The notes under the pieces: generated by a model
The model's input: only the letters and a program-made list of their open reading frames with translations
Told to the model about the DNA's origin: nothing
Database searches by the model: none
Source of the DNA: a virus
DNA length: 46,302 bases
Reading direction: 5' to 3' (one strand)
IMG/VR virus record: IMGVR_UViG_3300010396_000017
Location: 1-46,302 of that record
Program-made: the position numbers and the translations under genes
In this document: in pieces, positions 39,962 to 46,302 of the stretch
Numbering within the stretch: the stretch's first letter is position 1
How the letters are laid out: the number at the start of each line of letters is the position of its first letter

Positions 39962-40195
39962 CTAATCCATCAGCCGATCGACAGTGTCCTTGACCAGCCA
40001 GAGTTCGTTGCCGGATTTCGGCAATACGATCCGGATGGCCTTGAGGTCTTCGCGACCTTCGCGGGCGCGGTAGAGGTCGGCCTGGGCCGAACGGATTACG
40101 GCCGGGTCGCCAAGGGTAATGGCAATGCCGATCTCGGCCTGTGCAGCTTGTTCCCAGAATGATAGGGCGTTCTCGGGGCGGAGTTGGAGGGTCAT
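39962..40195 (-). CDS. Small hypothetical protein, 77 aa
   Basis: A helical N-terminal part (LSFWEQAAQAEIGIAITLG, ADLYRAREG) is followed by two strands (AIRIVLPKSGNELWLV). The start overlaps the previous stop by 4 nt with the ribosome site in the upstream RRKI codons. No family recognised. Confidence 0.7.
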   Translation of the reverse strand: MTLQLRPENALSFWEQAAQAEIGIAITLGDPAVIRSAQADLYRAREGREDLKAIRIVLPKSGNELWLVKDTVDRLMD

Positions 40196-40629
40196 ATCTT
40201 TCTCCGAATAGTTGGTGAAGGAACCGGAGTTGTGGCGAAGTCATCGACGTAGGTGATGGAACCGGGTTCGACTGGCGCGACCAGCCGGGTGAAGGTTTCC
40301 TCCGACAGCGGCTGATGTCCGGAGAGGTCTTCGACCTTGTCGAGAACGGACAGGTTGGGTTCGAGGTACAGCCAGACCGTGTTGTCCTCGGCCCGGATGC
40401 GTAGGGTGTAGGCGTCGTACGGCGAAGTGCCGAACATCGGGTGGTCCGGCTGGTAGGTGAGCTTGTTCTGCTCCCGGTGTAGCTTTCGAGCCTGATGCAT
40501 TCGCATGCGGAAGTTCGTTGCGGCTTCGCCTGAGTCCATGCGGACCCGGATGCCGGCTTTGGATTCCAGCGCCCGGTCGAATAGCTCGACGCAGTCGGTG
40601 TAGGAGTGGAGGGAGGTTGGAACGCTCAC
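40192..40629 (-). CDS. Hypothetical protein, 145 aa
   Basis: Residues 10-60 are helical and basic (CVELFDRALESKAGIRVRMD, RMRMHQARKLHREQNKL). The rest has a beta pair (AYTLRIRAEDNTVWLYLEP) and a charged tail ending RRKI. It could bind nucleic acid. It is coupled on both sides by 4-nt overlaps. Confidence 0.7.
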   Translation of the reverse strand: MSVPTSLHSYTDCVELFDRALESKAGIRVRMDSGEAATNFRMRMHQARKLHREQNKLTYQPDHPMFGTSPYDAYTLRIRAEDNTVWLYLEPNLSVLDKVEDLSGHQPLSEETFTRLVAPVEPGSITYVDDFATTPVPSPTIRRKI

Positions 40630-40907
40630 GTGTGGGCCTCAGCTAAGATTTTGAGAATACGGCGGCGCTCTTGTTGAGGCATGTAGTAGCCCCATCTCTT
40701 TAGCGACCGAATGTCGAACCCTGCACCGCGTAGGTTTGATATTCGATTGCGGATGTTCTCCGGCATCGGTGGGTCGTCACGGTCGGCATAGGCGTAGTCG
40801 TAGATGACCTCGTGCGCAGCTTCGCCTCGGCGAATTAGGCAGTCAAGTACCCGCGCCTCGGTCATTGGCAGCGAGAACAGAGCCATAAGCGCACCGAGGT
40901 ATGTCAT
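40626..40907 (-). CDS. Winged-helix DNA-binding protein, 93 aa
   Basis: RVLDCLIRRGEAAHEVIYDYAY, PENIRNRISNLRGAGFDI and SLKRWGYYM follow the helix-helix-wing order of OmpR/PhoB-type effector domains, with the recognition helix at about residues 48-60. No receiver domain is present. It is one of the few candidate transcription factors in the window and could act at the operator-like repeats, but that is a guess. It lies between the helicase and an unknown gene. Confidence 0.65.
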   Translation of the reverse strand: MTYLGALMALFSLPMTEARVLDCLIRRGEAAHEVIYDYAYADRDDPPMPENIRNRISNLRGAGFDIRSLKRWGYYMPQQERRRILKILAEAHT

Positions 40908-42310
40908 TGAATAGCCCGCGAATCGATTTCGTAATACGCATCCGCCGACCGGGTCTGGATCACGTATCGCAGGTTCAGGTCCTGCTCGTCTTCGCGCAGC
41001 AGCCAGGGATCGAGGTGGTACACCGTGTCGAACTCTAGGCCCTTCGATTTGTGCCCAGTCAGGAGCTTAATGGTTCCTCGCTGGGCAAAAAGATGCTCGG
41101 CGTAAGAGATGGCTTGAGCGAGGGTGGCTCCGTGTCGAGCGAAGACTCGCATGCACTCGGCGAGGTCGCCGGCTGTGGCTGAGCCTTTGGCTTCTCGCTC
41201 AGCGAGCCATCCGTCGATTGCTTCGAGGACAGCGCCACGCGAGGTGTCGTCATGCCCAAGTCGGCGCATAAGGCCAATAAGCTTTGGGCCAATGTCACTC
41301 CCTGCAACAGAGACCGCCCGGCCGCTGCTGAGCAGTTGCATTCCAAGTCGGAATATTGGAGCGTTATTTCGGCAGATGATTGCGCAATCGTCAGGGAAAG
41401 ATGCAAGGTCAAGTCGGTCGAGGAGTTCAACGTGGCCTCCGGGTTTGGTCCATTTGAAATGCGGGACGCGCCATTGGGCAGCGCAGACGATGGCCTCTGG
41501 GCAGCGGAAGCTAACGGAGAGGTCGAGCGGGGTCATTTCGTAGGTAGCTTGGAGGTTAGACATGCCTCCGGCAAGCGCCCCTCGAAATCCATAGATATTC
41601 TGCCACGGATCACCCACAGCAATAACTCGATGCTTACAAAGTCGGTCGAGCATGGCGTGGTTAACTGGCGAGAGGTCCTGCGACTCATCGACGAGGACGA
41701 GGGGAAATTGAGGGTATGTTCCGCCGAACAATGCGGGCATGTATATTTGATCATTGTAGTCGACGGTGCCGTCGTAGGCAGCTTTGATAGATCGAGTAAG
41801 AACTGCGTCAATAAGGTCCGCGACGAGGTCGTCTGGGGTTTCTTCGAGCGCAGCATGGAATGCTGAGGCTCCGATTAGGCGTTTGGCGCTGGGGAACTTG
41901 CCTTCGGGGACATAGCCGAGGGCGCGGGCGAGGTTGACTCCGGCGATGACCTCGAAGTAGACGGACCACATTGTGGAGGCCGCATCTTTCTTGACCTCCT
42001 GGGTCAGTTGCTTGAAGATGGCCTGGGGTTTCTTGGGGTTCAGTGTCAGGTTCCGGCCCTGTGTGCGAGCCCAGATGCGATGGCCTAGGGAGTTGAAGGT
42101 TCGGACGGTTGTGGTCGAGAGCATCCGGTCTTCGGCCTCTTTGGCGTTCTTGGTGTTGAAAACTAAATAAGCGATAGGCTTGGTTTGTGTGGACTTCTCT
42201 AATAATTCAAGAGTTGAAGTCTTGCCGCATCCTGCGCAAGCATTTATGAGAAGATTGTCACCTGTATTAGCCCGATCTATGATCGCTACTTGTTCATCTG
42301 TTAAGTTCAT
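40904..42310 (-). CDS. SF1 UvrD/PcrA-like DNA helicase, 468 aa
   Basis: Motifs in order: I ACAGCGKT (about residues 24-31), II VDESQDLS (about 203-210), III GDPWQNIYGFRG (about 228-239), IV SFRCPEA (about 262), V LTGHKSKGLEFDTV (about 420-433), VI RYVIQTRSAD (about 449-458). It is shorter than UvrD, with reduced 1B/2B insertions, as in phage forms. It unwinds DNA 3' to 5' and may support replication or recombination. The start overlaps the HNH gene stop by 4 nt. Confidence 0.88.
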   Translation of the reverse strand: MNLTDEQVAIIDRANTGDNLLINACAGCGKTSTLELLEKSTQTKPIAYLVFNTKNAKEAEDRMLSTTTVRTFNSLGHRIWARTQGRNLTLNPKKPQAIFKQLTQEVKKDAASTMWSVYFEVIAGVNLARALGYVPEGKFPSAKRLIGASAFHAALEETPDDLVADLIDAVLTRSIKAAYDGTVDYNDQIYMPALFGGTYPQFPLVLVDESQDLSPVNHAMLDRLCKHRVIAVGDPWQNIYGFRGALAGGMSNLQATYEMTPLDLSVSFRCPEAIVCAAQWRVPHFKWTKPGGHVELLDRLDLASFPDDCAIICRNNAPIFRLGMQLLSSGRAVSVAGSDIGPKLIGLMRRLGHDDTSRGAVLEAIDGWLAEREAKGSATAGDLAECMRVFARHGATLAQAISYAEHLFAQRGTIKLLTGHKSKGLEFDTVYHLDPWLLREDEQDLNLRYVIQTRSADAYYEIDSRAIQ

Positions 42311-42738
42311 GTCACATGTTTCCAGGTCTTACGTGCGCGGATATAATGGATATTAGAAGGTGTAACAGAATATATGCGAGCAATTTCACTGAGACTTAGT
42401 TGACTGTTTCTTATGAAGGAAATATCTGTTTCAGTAAATTTTGAATTGTATGTAGCCGAACCAAATATGTGGCGGCTCTTTTGAATTTTGTCAGCAGTAT
42501 TCTCTGCTGTTGTTCCGTTTCTTAGGTGTTCAAGTAACCAACATCTTGGCGTGTCACAGGTGTGACGAATTACATTTAAAGTTTCGTCTGGATGTTCTAA
42601 TTGATAAATCAGCCGATGCACATAAACCTGTTTACCTTGCCAACAGGTGACGCCATATCCTCGACCAGATGTTGGACCTTCCCAAATTAGGCAGCCATTT
42701 TCGTTTATATAGCTGCGACTAACTAAGTAATCAAACAT
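42307..42738 (-). CDS. HNH endonuclease with C-terminal HTH, 143 aa
   Basis: CLIWEGPTSGRGYG, VYVHRLIYQLEH, RHTCDTPRCWLLEHLRNGT and ENTADK form the HNH zinc-containing nuclease core (about residues 15-92). NSKFTETDISFIRNSQLSLSE then IARIYSVTPSNIHYI (about 100-135) is a helix-turn-helix used to find target DNA. Base composition is clearly more A+T-rich than its neighbours, so recent transfer of a mobile homing-type nuclease is likely. ATG 42738 is chosen since the upstream open frame lies over another gene. Confidence 0.83.
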   Translation of the reverse strand: MFDYLVSRSYINENGCLIWEGPTSGRGYGVTCWQGKQVYVHRLIYQLEHPDETLNVIRHTCDTPRCWLLEHLRNGTTAENTADKIQKSRHIFGSATYNSKFTETDISFIRNSQLSLSEIARIYSVTPSNIHYIRARKTWKHVT

Positions 42739-42752
42739 CTCTAAGGCGGTTC

Positions 42753-42986
42753 TCAAACCTTCCTCCCCATAAACGGCAAGTCGGCCTTCGACAGGACCTG
42801 ATAGCTGGACTTGTGTAGGCAGCCGATGATCAGGCCCTGGACCGGCCCATGCTTGGGCTTCGCTGGGGTCGGGCCGAAGCCGCAGGTGCAAGGCGAAGGC
42901 GGAGTCGAGAGGTCCGGGAAGGGTAGGCGGAGCGGGACGCGGTTGCGCTGGCGGAGCTTGGCGACTTGGGTGTAGATATCTCTCAT
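42753..42986 (-). CDS. First gene after leftward promoter P2, 77 aa
   Basis: ATG 42986 has a strong GAGGAGAAGGG site just upstream and follows promoter P2 by about 15-25 nt. The product (MRDIYTQVAKLRQRNR start) holds a CTCGFG motif and a GLIIGCLHK strand; no family is recognised. As the leader gene of the replication unit it may be strongly expressed early. Confidence 0.65.
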   Translation of the reverse strand: MRDIYTQVAKLRQRNRVPLRLPFPDLSTPPSPCTCGFGPTPAKPKHGPVQGLIIGCLHKSSYQVLSKADLPFMGRKV

Positions 42987-42998
42987 TCCCTTCTCCTC

Positions 42999-43040
42999 AT
43001 TATACCCTGATATTACCATAAGATAGGAAAAAAGTCAATC
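42999..43040 (-). promoter_or_regulatory. Promoter P2 (sigma70-type), leftward replication unit
   Basis: TTGACT (43033-43038) and TAATAT (43010-43015) are 17 nt apart, with a second hexamer TATAAT at 42999-43004. The pattern and spacing match P1 closely. The -35 overlaps the stop codon of the gene ending at 43035. It should transcribe from 42986 down to 31902. Confidence 0.75.
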
Positions 43041-43265
43041 TTTACTTCGAAGGACTGACATTGGATTGTAAGCCTTTCCGTATGCGCAAATATCCCCGGT
43101 TTCAAGATCGACGTAGTGGGCCCAGCCCTGTAAGCTATGATTTAAGAACTCAGCCATACATTGCTTGGCCTCGTCTTCTGTGTCGAATGAATCGCGGTAG
43201 TCGAGGAAGCCGCCGGAGGCATAGTAGATATCCCCGCCCATTACTATGTATCGTTTGGTTTTCAT
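43035..43265 (-). CDS. Small hypothetical protein, 76 aa
   Basis: KRYIVMGGDIYYASGGFLDYRDSF and DEAKQCMAEFLN give a mixed alpha/beta small domain, followed by WAHYVDLETGDICAYGKA. Similar compact proteins occur in accessory regions of phages. Its stop overlaps promoter P2. Role unknown. Confidence 0.72.
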   Translation of the reverse strand: MKTKRYIVMGGDIYYASGGFLDYRDSFDTEDEAKQCMAEFLNHSLQGWAHYVDLETGDICAYGKAYNPMSVLRSKD

Positions 43266-43426
43266 CGTCCAGGTTCCTTGTATTCAGGGCCACCGACCGA
43301 CATCTCGTCGATGTATTCGTCGTGGTCGGCCGAGGCGGATTGGCGACGGCGCTCGTAGGCATCCAGCCGGGTCAGGTCCAAGGCCGAGCCGTCCCAGCAG
43401 ATGGCGTAGAGTTCGGAGAGGGTCAT
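43262..43426 (-). CDS. Small hypothetical protein, 54 aa
   Basis: ATG 43426 and stop at 43262 both overlap neighbours by 4 nt. The sequence MTLSELYAICWDGSALDLTRLDAYERRRQ is helical with conserved aromatic positions; the tail is acidic. No family recognised. Confidence 0.65.
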   Translation of the reverse strand: MTLSELYAICWDGSALDLTRLDAYERRRQSASADHDEYIDEMSVGGPEYKEPGR

Positions 43427-43653
43427 TGCATCCCCCTTGTGGCCATCACCGTCACGTTCTTGCAGGTCAGGTCCAGCATCTCGGCGACCCCACGCCAACC
43501 GGACGCGAGCAGCCGGTCTTGCGGCGTGTCTTCGGTCTGGTGGAGGTGGCCTAGGATCAGGGCTTGGTTCTGGGCTTCGCGGAGAAAGTGAAGCATCTTG
43601 GCGAAGGCATCGCCCTTGGTTGGGACTCCGCCGGAGGTTTCGATGTAGCTCAT
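43423..43653 (-). CDS. Hypothetical helical protein, 76 aa
   Basis: AKMLHFLREAQNQALILGHLHQTED and LLASGWRGVAEMLDLTCKNVT look like a small all-helical, possibly DNA-binding protein. It is coupled on both sides by 4-nt overlaps. Function unknown. Confidence 0.7.
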   Translation of the reverse strand: MSYIETSGGVPTKGDAFAKMLHFLREAQNQALILGHLHQTEDTPQDRLLASGWRGVAEMLDLTCKNVTVMATRGMQ

Positions 43654-43931
43654 GATGAGAACCTATTGCTTGCTTGGACTTCGCCTGTAAGTTTGGCGAT
43701 GATTTCGTCGGACAGTTTGTCGGAAGCTGCTCGACGGGCGTTGTTGTCTTCGGGAATGGCCGAGAGGGGATCAACCTTGGCGATGATGCGGCCGATGGCG
43801 CGATTAGTAACTTTGAGTTCGTTCCGTGTCTTGGTTATCTCCTCGCGAAGATAGTAAGTGTCGTTTTCGATGCCCGAGATGCTTGACTCTATAGCGGTTA
43901 GCCCCAGCCACCGTCGAATTATGTTTCTCAT
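43650..43931 (-). CDS. Coiled-coil hypothetical protein, 93 aa
   Basis: Residues about 12-50 form a coiled coil (IESSISGIENDTYYLREEI, RNELKVTNRAIGRII), with a charged helix after. An amphipathic N-terminus (MRNIIRRWLGL) could touch the membrane. AAGGAAG precedes the ATG. No family recognised. Confidence 0.68.
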   Translation of the reverse strand: MRNIIRRWLGLTAIESSISGIENDTYYLREEITKTRNELKVTNRAIGRIIAKVDPLSAIPEDNNARRAASDKLSDEIIAKLTGEVQASNRFSS

Positions 43932-44000
43932 TTAGACTTCCTTCGCAGGTTGTAGGTTTGGGTCAGACCAATGCGGGCGGTTGTCGGGTTTACGAGTCAT
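43932..44000 (-). CDS. Tiny ORF, 22 aa
   Basis: ATG 44000 to TAA 43932 exactly fills the gap between two genes, overlapping the upstream one by 11 nt and touching the next ATG. The peptide (MTRKPDNRPHWSDPNL start) is polar. Evidence is tiling only. Confidence 0.3.
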   Translation of the reverse strand: MTRKPDNRPHWSDPNLQPAKEV

Positions 44001-44706
44001 CATCCGGCACCGGGGTTAGCTTTACGGCAGTCATTTGCGACCGTTCCGCGGGTTGCGGAAGCTCGGCAGCGAGCACGGCATCACGACCCCTGATGCCCCG
44101 AGCCTCGCCGGATGTTTTATCGAGCCTTTCTCTGGGTAGAGAGTCGGTATCTGGCATCACCTCCTTTAATTCGGTGGATTTGAGTGCGCGCCGCAATGCT
44201 TCCTCGACTGAAACCCGCGCCTCATCTGAGGTATCGAACCAACCTGTTTCGTTGCCTTCATCATCATTCATAAACCAGCCGCGCCATTTCGGGCGGCCTT
44301 TCGGTGGCGTCATGATGTGGCCGACGTACAAGCCGCCCAAGTAGAGCGCTTGACGCTCGACGCCCCAGCAATCTTTGCGCCACTCAATCACCGCATCCCG
44401 CTCGCTCGATGACGTGAGGGCGGCGCGGGCGAGGGAAAGAAGTTGAGGCGCGTTGTTGACCAAACCAACGATCAACTCGGCTATGTTGAGTGATGGACCA
44501 CTTTCTTCCGGATCGTCCCTCTCGGCTTCGTAGCCGCGAGTGAGATGGGCTACATCGCAGTTGTTGGCGTCGGCAATGGAAACGGAATCCGTCCACTGTC
44601 GACCAATCGATTCAAAAAGAACTCGCCAAGGCGGCTCGGCAGCAAGCAGTCGGTCCAGTTCCTCTAACCGTTCGATCTCGGCCAAGGTGAGCGGGGCGGG
44701 GGTCAT
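43990..44706 (-). CDS. Hypothetical accessory protein, 238 aa
   Basis: The first 110 residues contain two helical parts (TLAEIERLEELDRLLAAEP, IAELIVGLVNNAPQLLSLARAAL), the second a module often seen in phage and prophage accessory proteins. Residues about 115-175 are Trp-rich (RKDCWGVERQ, PKWRGWFMND) with an EARVSVEEALRRAL helix. The modular build suggests a mosaic protein. Role unknown. Confidence 0.7.
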   Translation of the reverse strand: MTPAPLTLAEIERLEELDRLLAAEPPWRVLFESIGRQWTDSVSIADANNCDVAHLTRGYEAERDDPEESGPSLNIAELIVGLVNNAPQLLSLARAALTSSSERDAVIEWRKDCWGVERQALYLGGLYVGHIMTPPKGRPKWRGWFMNDDEGNETGWFDTSDEARVSVEEALRRALKSTELKEVMPDTDSLPRERLDKTSGEARGIRGRDAVLAAELPQPAERSQMTAVKLTPVPDDDS

Positions 44707-44900
44707 GTCTCAGTGCCTTTGTGTGAGCGGAGGGCGGCGCGATTTGCGTACCCGCAAGAGATATCTCTTGGGCATTCGTGAGCCAGAGGGCATACACCGT
44801 AAAGGCACCCAAACAGTTCAATTGTCGGTTCACAAACGCCGAGTTCGCATTTTCGATAGTAAGGCGCTTCCGTCAGCTTCACCGGCCGGTGCGAGGTCAT
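44703..44900 (-). CDS. Small Cys-rich protein, 65 aa
   Basis: Six cysteines (KCELGVCEP, GCLYGVCPLAHECP, ISCGYAN) suggest one or two small metal sites. Start and stop overlap neighbours by 4 nt. No family recognised; it could be a zinc-binding adaptor. Confidence 0.65.
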   Translation of the reverse strand: MTSHRPVKLTEAPYYRKCELGVCEPTIELFGCLYGVCPLAHECPRDISCGYANRAALRSHKGTET

Positions 44901-45049
44901 GGGTCAGTGCCTTTGGCGGCGCGACGCAAGTGCCTGTCCCAACACGCGTCGCAGATCGTAAAGACAGTCCCACCTTCATTTTTGGACCGCAGCTTTCCGC
45001 AGACATAGCAGGCGTAAATACGCACATCGGGATCAATTGTGTGCCTCAC
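44897..45049 (-). CDS. Small zinc-ribbon protein, 50 aa (GTG start)
   Basis: CYVC (residues 14-17) and CDAC (residues 34-37) form a four-cysteine zinc ribbon. The GTG at 45049 overlaps the stop of the large upstream gene and is preferred to a start at 45163, which would run through that gene's 3' end. It resembles the 55-aa zinc ribbon at 3740 in build, not in sequence. Confidence 0.68.
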   Translation of the reverse strand: MRHTIDPDVRIYACYVCGKLRSKNEGGTVFTICDACWDRHLRRAAKGTDP

Positions 45050-46194
45050 CGTCCGCCTCCATCGGCCTTTGCTCCGCGGGCTGCGGAGAGGGCGGCTCGC
45101 GCTTGCTTCACAGTATGTTGCGTCTCGGGATCGCCAAGATTGTTGATGCGCATATAGTCGCATTTCTCTTCGACTATTTGTTCAAGAGTGCGGATCAGTT
45201 CTGCCACTGTCTGCTCATTCACCGGCTCGGGAGGAGCCGGAGAGGAGCCGGGCGAGGCAAGTCGATATTTATCGACGATGCGAGAGAGCGAATTGAAGTT
45301 GATTTTGGGACATTGGTGACCTGGGTAATACCTGGGATCGAACGCATAGTCAGACCGTGTACCGCACGTGGCCTCCGATACATCGCGGCCTAGTTCGCCC
45401 CAAGACAACTTGCCGTACGTGGGCAAGTGTCCACCACCCTCTTGCGCCGGAGGCGGTGGAGCGGCGAGTAGCAGCGAAGCGATCTCGCGTGCGATATCCT
45501 TCGCAGCATAGCGAACGTCGGAATTTCCATCGCTGCAAACCGACTGCAACGTTCCGCTGTGAGCAAGCGCTTCAGCGATCTCCTTCACCTTGTCCGCTGC
45601 GGGCGCGGGTGGGGAGTTGGAGCGCGCCGGGAGAGTCTGCCAAATCCGCACGCCAACAACGCGATCATCGTCCATCGCGCACAGCCAGTTGACCATATGC
45701 GGATGCTCCGGAAATACTGGTCGCGAGACGGAGGAAACATCTTCGAGGACTATCTCCGTGATGGGACCGAACTCAATGACACAAGGCTTGAACTCCCCCG
45801 CAAGCTCGGCGTTCACCGGAGCGGGAGGGGCAATATAAAGTGGCTCGCACATCACGTCAGCGTCAGAAGCAAATGGCGGCTTGGTGGTACGCATCGCCCA
45901 AGAGTGTTCTTCTTTGAAGCGCCAGCGCCACGCAACCGGCTCACAATCCGCTTGCGCTGCGGGCTCGGGGCGGTCTATTGGCTCGAAATTGTCAGCAAAA
46001 TACTGCGCAGCGACGAGCCATTGATCGGCGTGGTTTTTCGGATTGCGCGCGATCATGTCTCCAAGTTTCGGAGAGCCGGCCTTTAGGTCCTCTTTTGAGA
46101 TACTGACGCCTTGCAGCATGCGCTCGCCTGGTTCCCAAGGGCGAAGCTCGGCAATCTGCGAGCGGCGATATTGCGCGAACGGCTTGAGTTCCAT
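45046..46194 (-). CDS. Mosaic accessory protein, Ead/Ea22-like, 382 aa
   Basis: The N-terminal 75 residues (YRRSQIAELRPWEPGE, GVSISKEDLKAGSPKLGDMIARNP, DQWLVAAQYFADNFEP) form a module common at the start of phage and prophage accessory proteins. It is followed by Pro/Ala-rich linkers and short unrelated segments, the last being IRTLEQIVEEKCDYMRINN. Such patchwork proteins vary between related phages. Its first codons lie in the terminal repeat, and the ATG overlaps the stop of the 104-aa gene across the circular junction. Function unknown. Confidence 0.72.
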   Translation of the reverse strand: MELKPFAQYRRSQIAELRPWEPGERMLQGVSISKEDLKAGSPKLGDMIARNPKNHADQWLVAAQYFADNFEPIDRPEPAAQADCEPVAWRWRFKEEHSWAMRTTKPPFASDADVMCEPLYIAPPAPVNAELAGEFKPCVIEFGPITEIVLEDVSSVSRPVFPEHPHMVNWLCAMDDDRVVGVRIWQTLPARSNSPPAPAADKVKEIAEALAHSGTLQSVCSDGNSDVRYAAKDIAREIASLLLAAPPPPAQEGGGHLPTYGKLSWGELGRDVSEATCGTRSDYAFDPRYYPGHQCPKINFNSLSRIVDKYRLASPGSSPAPPEPVNEQTVAELIRTLEQIVEEKCDYMRINNLGDPETQHTVKQARAALSAARGAKADGGGR

Positions 46195-46302
46195 TAGTCG
46201 GCTCCCTTCTCGGCTGACGGATTGGGAGAGGTGAGGGCGCGTTCGGCATTTTCATACGCAACGGCCGCGATCGGCACGTCATCCCATTTGTTCGCGCGGA
46301 CA
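46180..46302. repeat. Terminal direct repeat, right copy
   Basis: This segment is identical to 1-123. Bases 46195-46302 are a second copy of the 3' end of the 104-aa coiled-coil gene, complete only at the left end, so they should not be counted as another gene. Confidence 0.95.

Noticed and set aside
45559-46086. Plus-strand ORF of 175 codons
   Set aside because: It is opposite the 382-aa gene, with no ribosome site or recognisable domain.
1-46302. tRNA genes, integrase and attachment site
   Set aside because: No cloverleaf with a TTCGANNC arm and no tyrosine or serine recombinase was recognised by eye; a dedicated tRNA search could still change this.

Overview
The window reads as one complete tailed-phage genome. 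Its first 123 bases (1-123) recur exactly at its end (46180-46302), so the unit length is 46179 bp. The leftward operon runs in frame-tight coupling across that junction: the TAA of the 104-aa gene ending at base 15 overlaps the ATG of the gene starting at 46194. The contig is therefore circular or circularly permuted, or carries a short terminal repeat. The sequence is GC-rich, genes are packed with 1-11 nt overlaps, and I see no integrase, repressor, tRNA or phage RNA polymerase. The virion genes resemble the BPP-1-like podoviruses (Bbp16-, Bbp17- and Bbp19-like proteins) joined to T7-like internal virion proteins (gp14/gp15/gp16-like). The host is probably a GC-rich proteobacterium, possibly alphaproteobacterial; that is inference. 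A virulent life style is likely but not shown.

Layout. Bases 1-5280 are leftward and hold small early or accessory genes, many unknown, with zinc-ribbon, coiled-coil and tiny membrane ORFs. Bases 5281-5879 are a gene-free divergent region with a large nested inverted repeat, tandem repeats, operator-like repeats and a rightward promoter. Bases 5880-12618 are rightward and hold packaging and head genes: GIY-YIG nuclease, small and large terminase, portal, Bbp19-like protein, scaffold-like protein and major capsid protein. Bases 12631-25648 hold the cement protein, four proteins with Sec signal peptides (including a beta-helix tailspike), small structural proteins, tail tubular proteins A and B, and internal proteins. 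A 1503-aa ejection protein (25645-30156) follows, then the lysis cassette to 31924. Bases 46194 down to 31902 are leftward: unknown accessory genes, then (below the promoter near 43020) an HNH endonuclease, SF1 helicase, winged-helix protein, Cas4-like nuclease, Sak4-like recombinase, ssDNA-binding-like protein, UDG/exonuclease protein, family A polymerase and a P-loop ATPase.

How it works together. Two near-identical sigma70-type promoters (about 1469-1510 and 42999-43040) divide the leftward genes into accessory and replication units. A third promoter (about 5820-5848) heads the rightward packaging/structural/lysis unit. All transcription appears to rely on host RNA polymerase. A perfect sigma54-type site sits in a gene-free 628-bp leader (3112-3739).

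The most unusual points are: four virion-region proteins with signal peptides; a family A polymerase split so that its 3'-5' exonuclease site spans two ORFs, with His at the position equivalent to Phe762 of E. coli Pol I; the roughly 230-bp nested inverted repeat at the divergent origin-like region; the sigma54 consensus; and several repeated short regulatory motifs.
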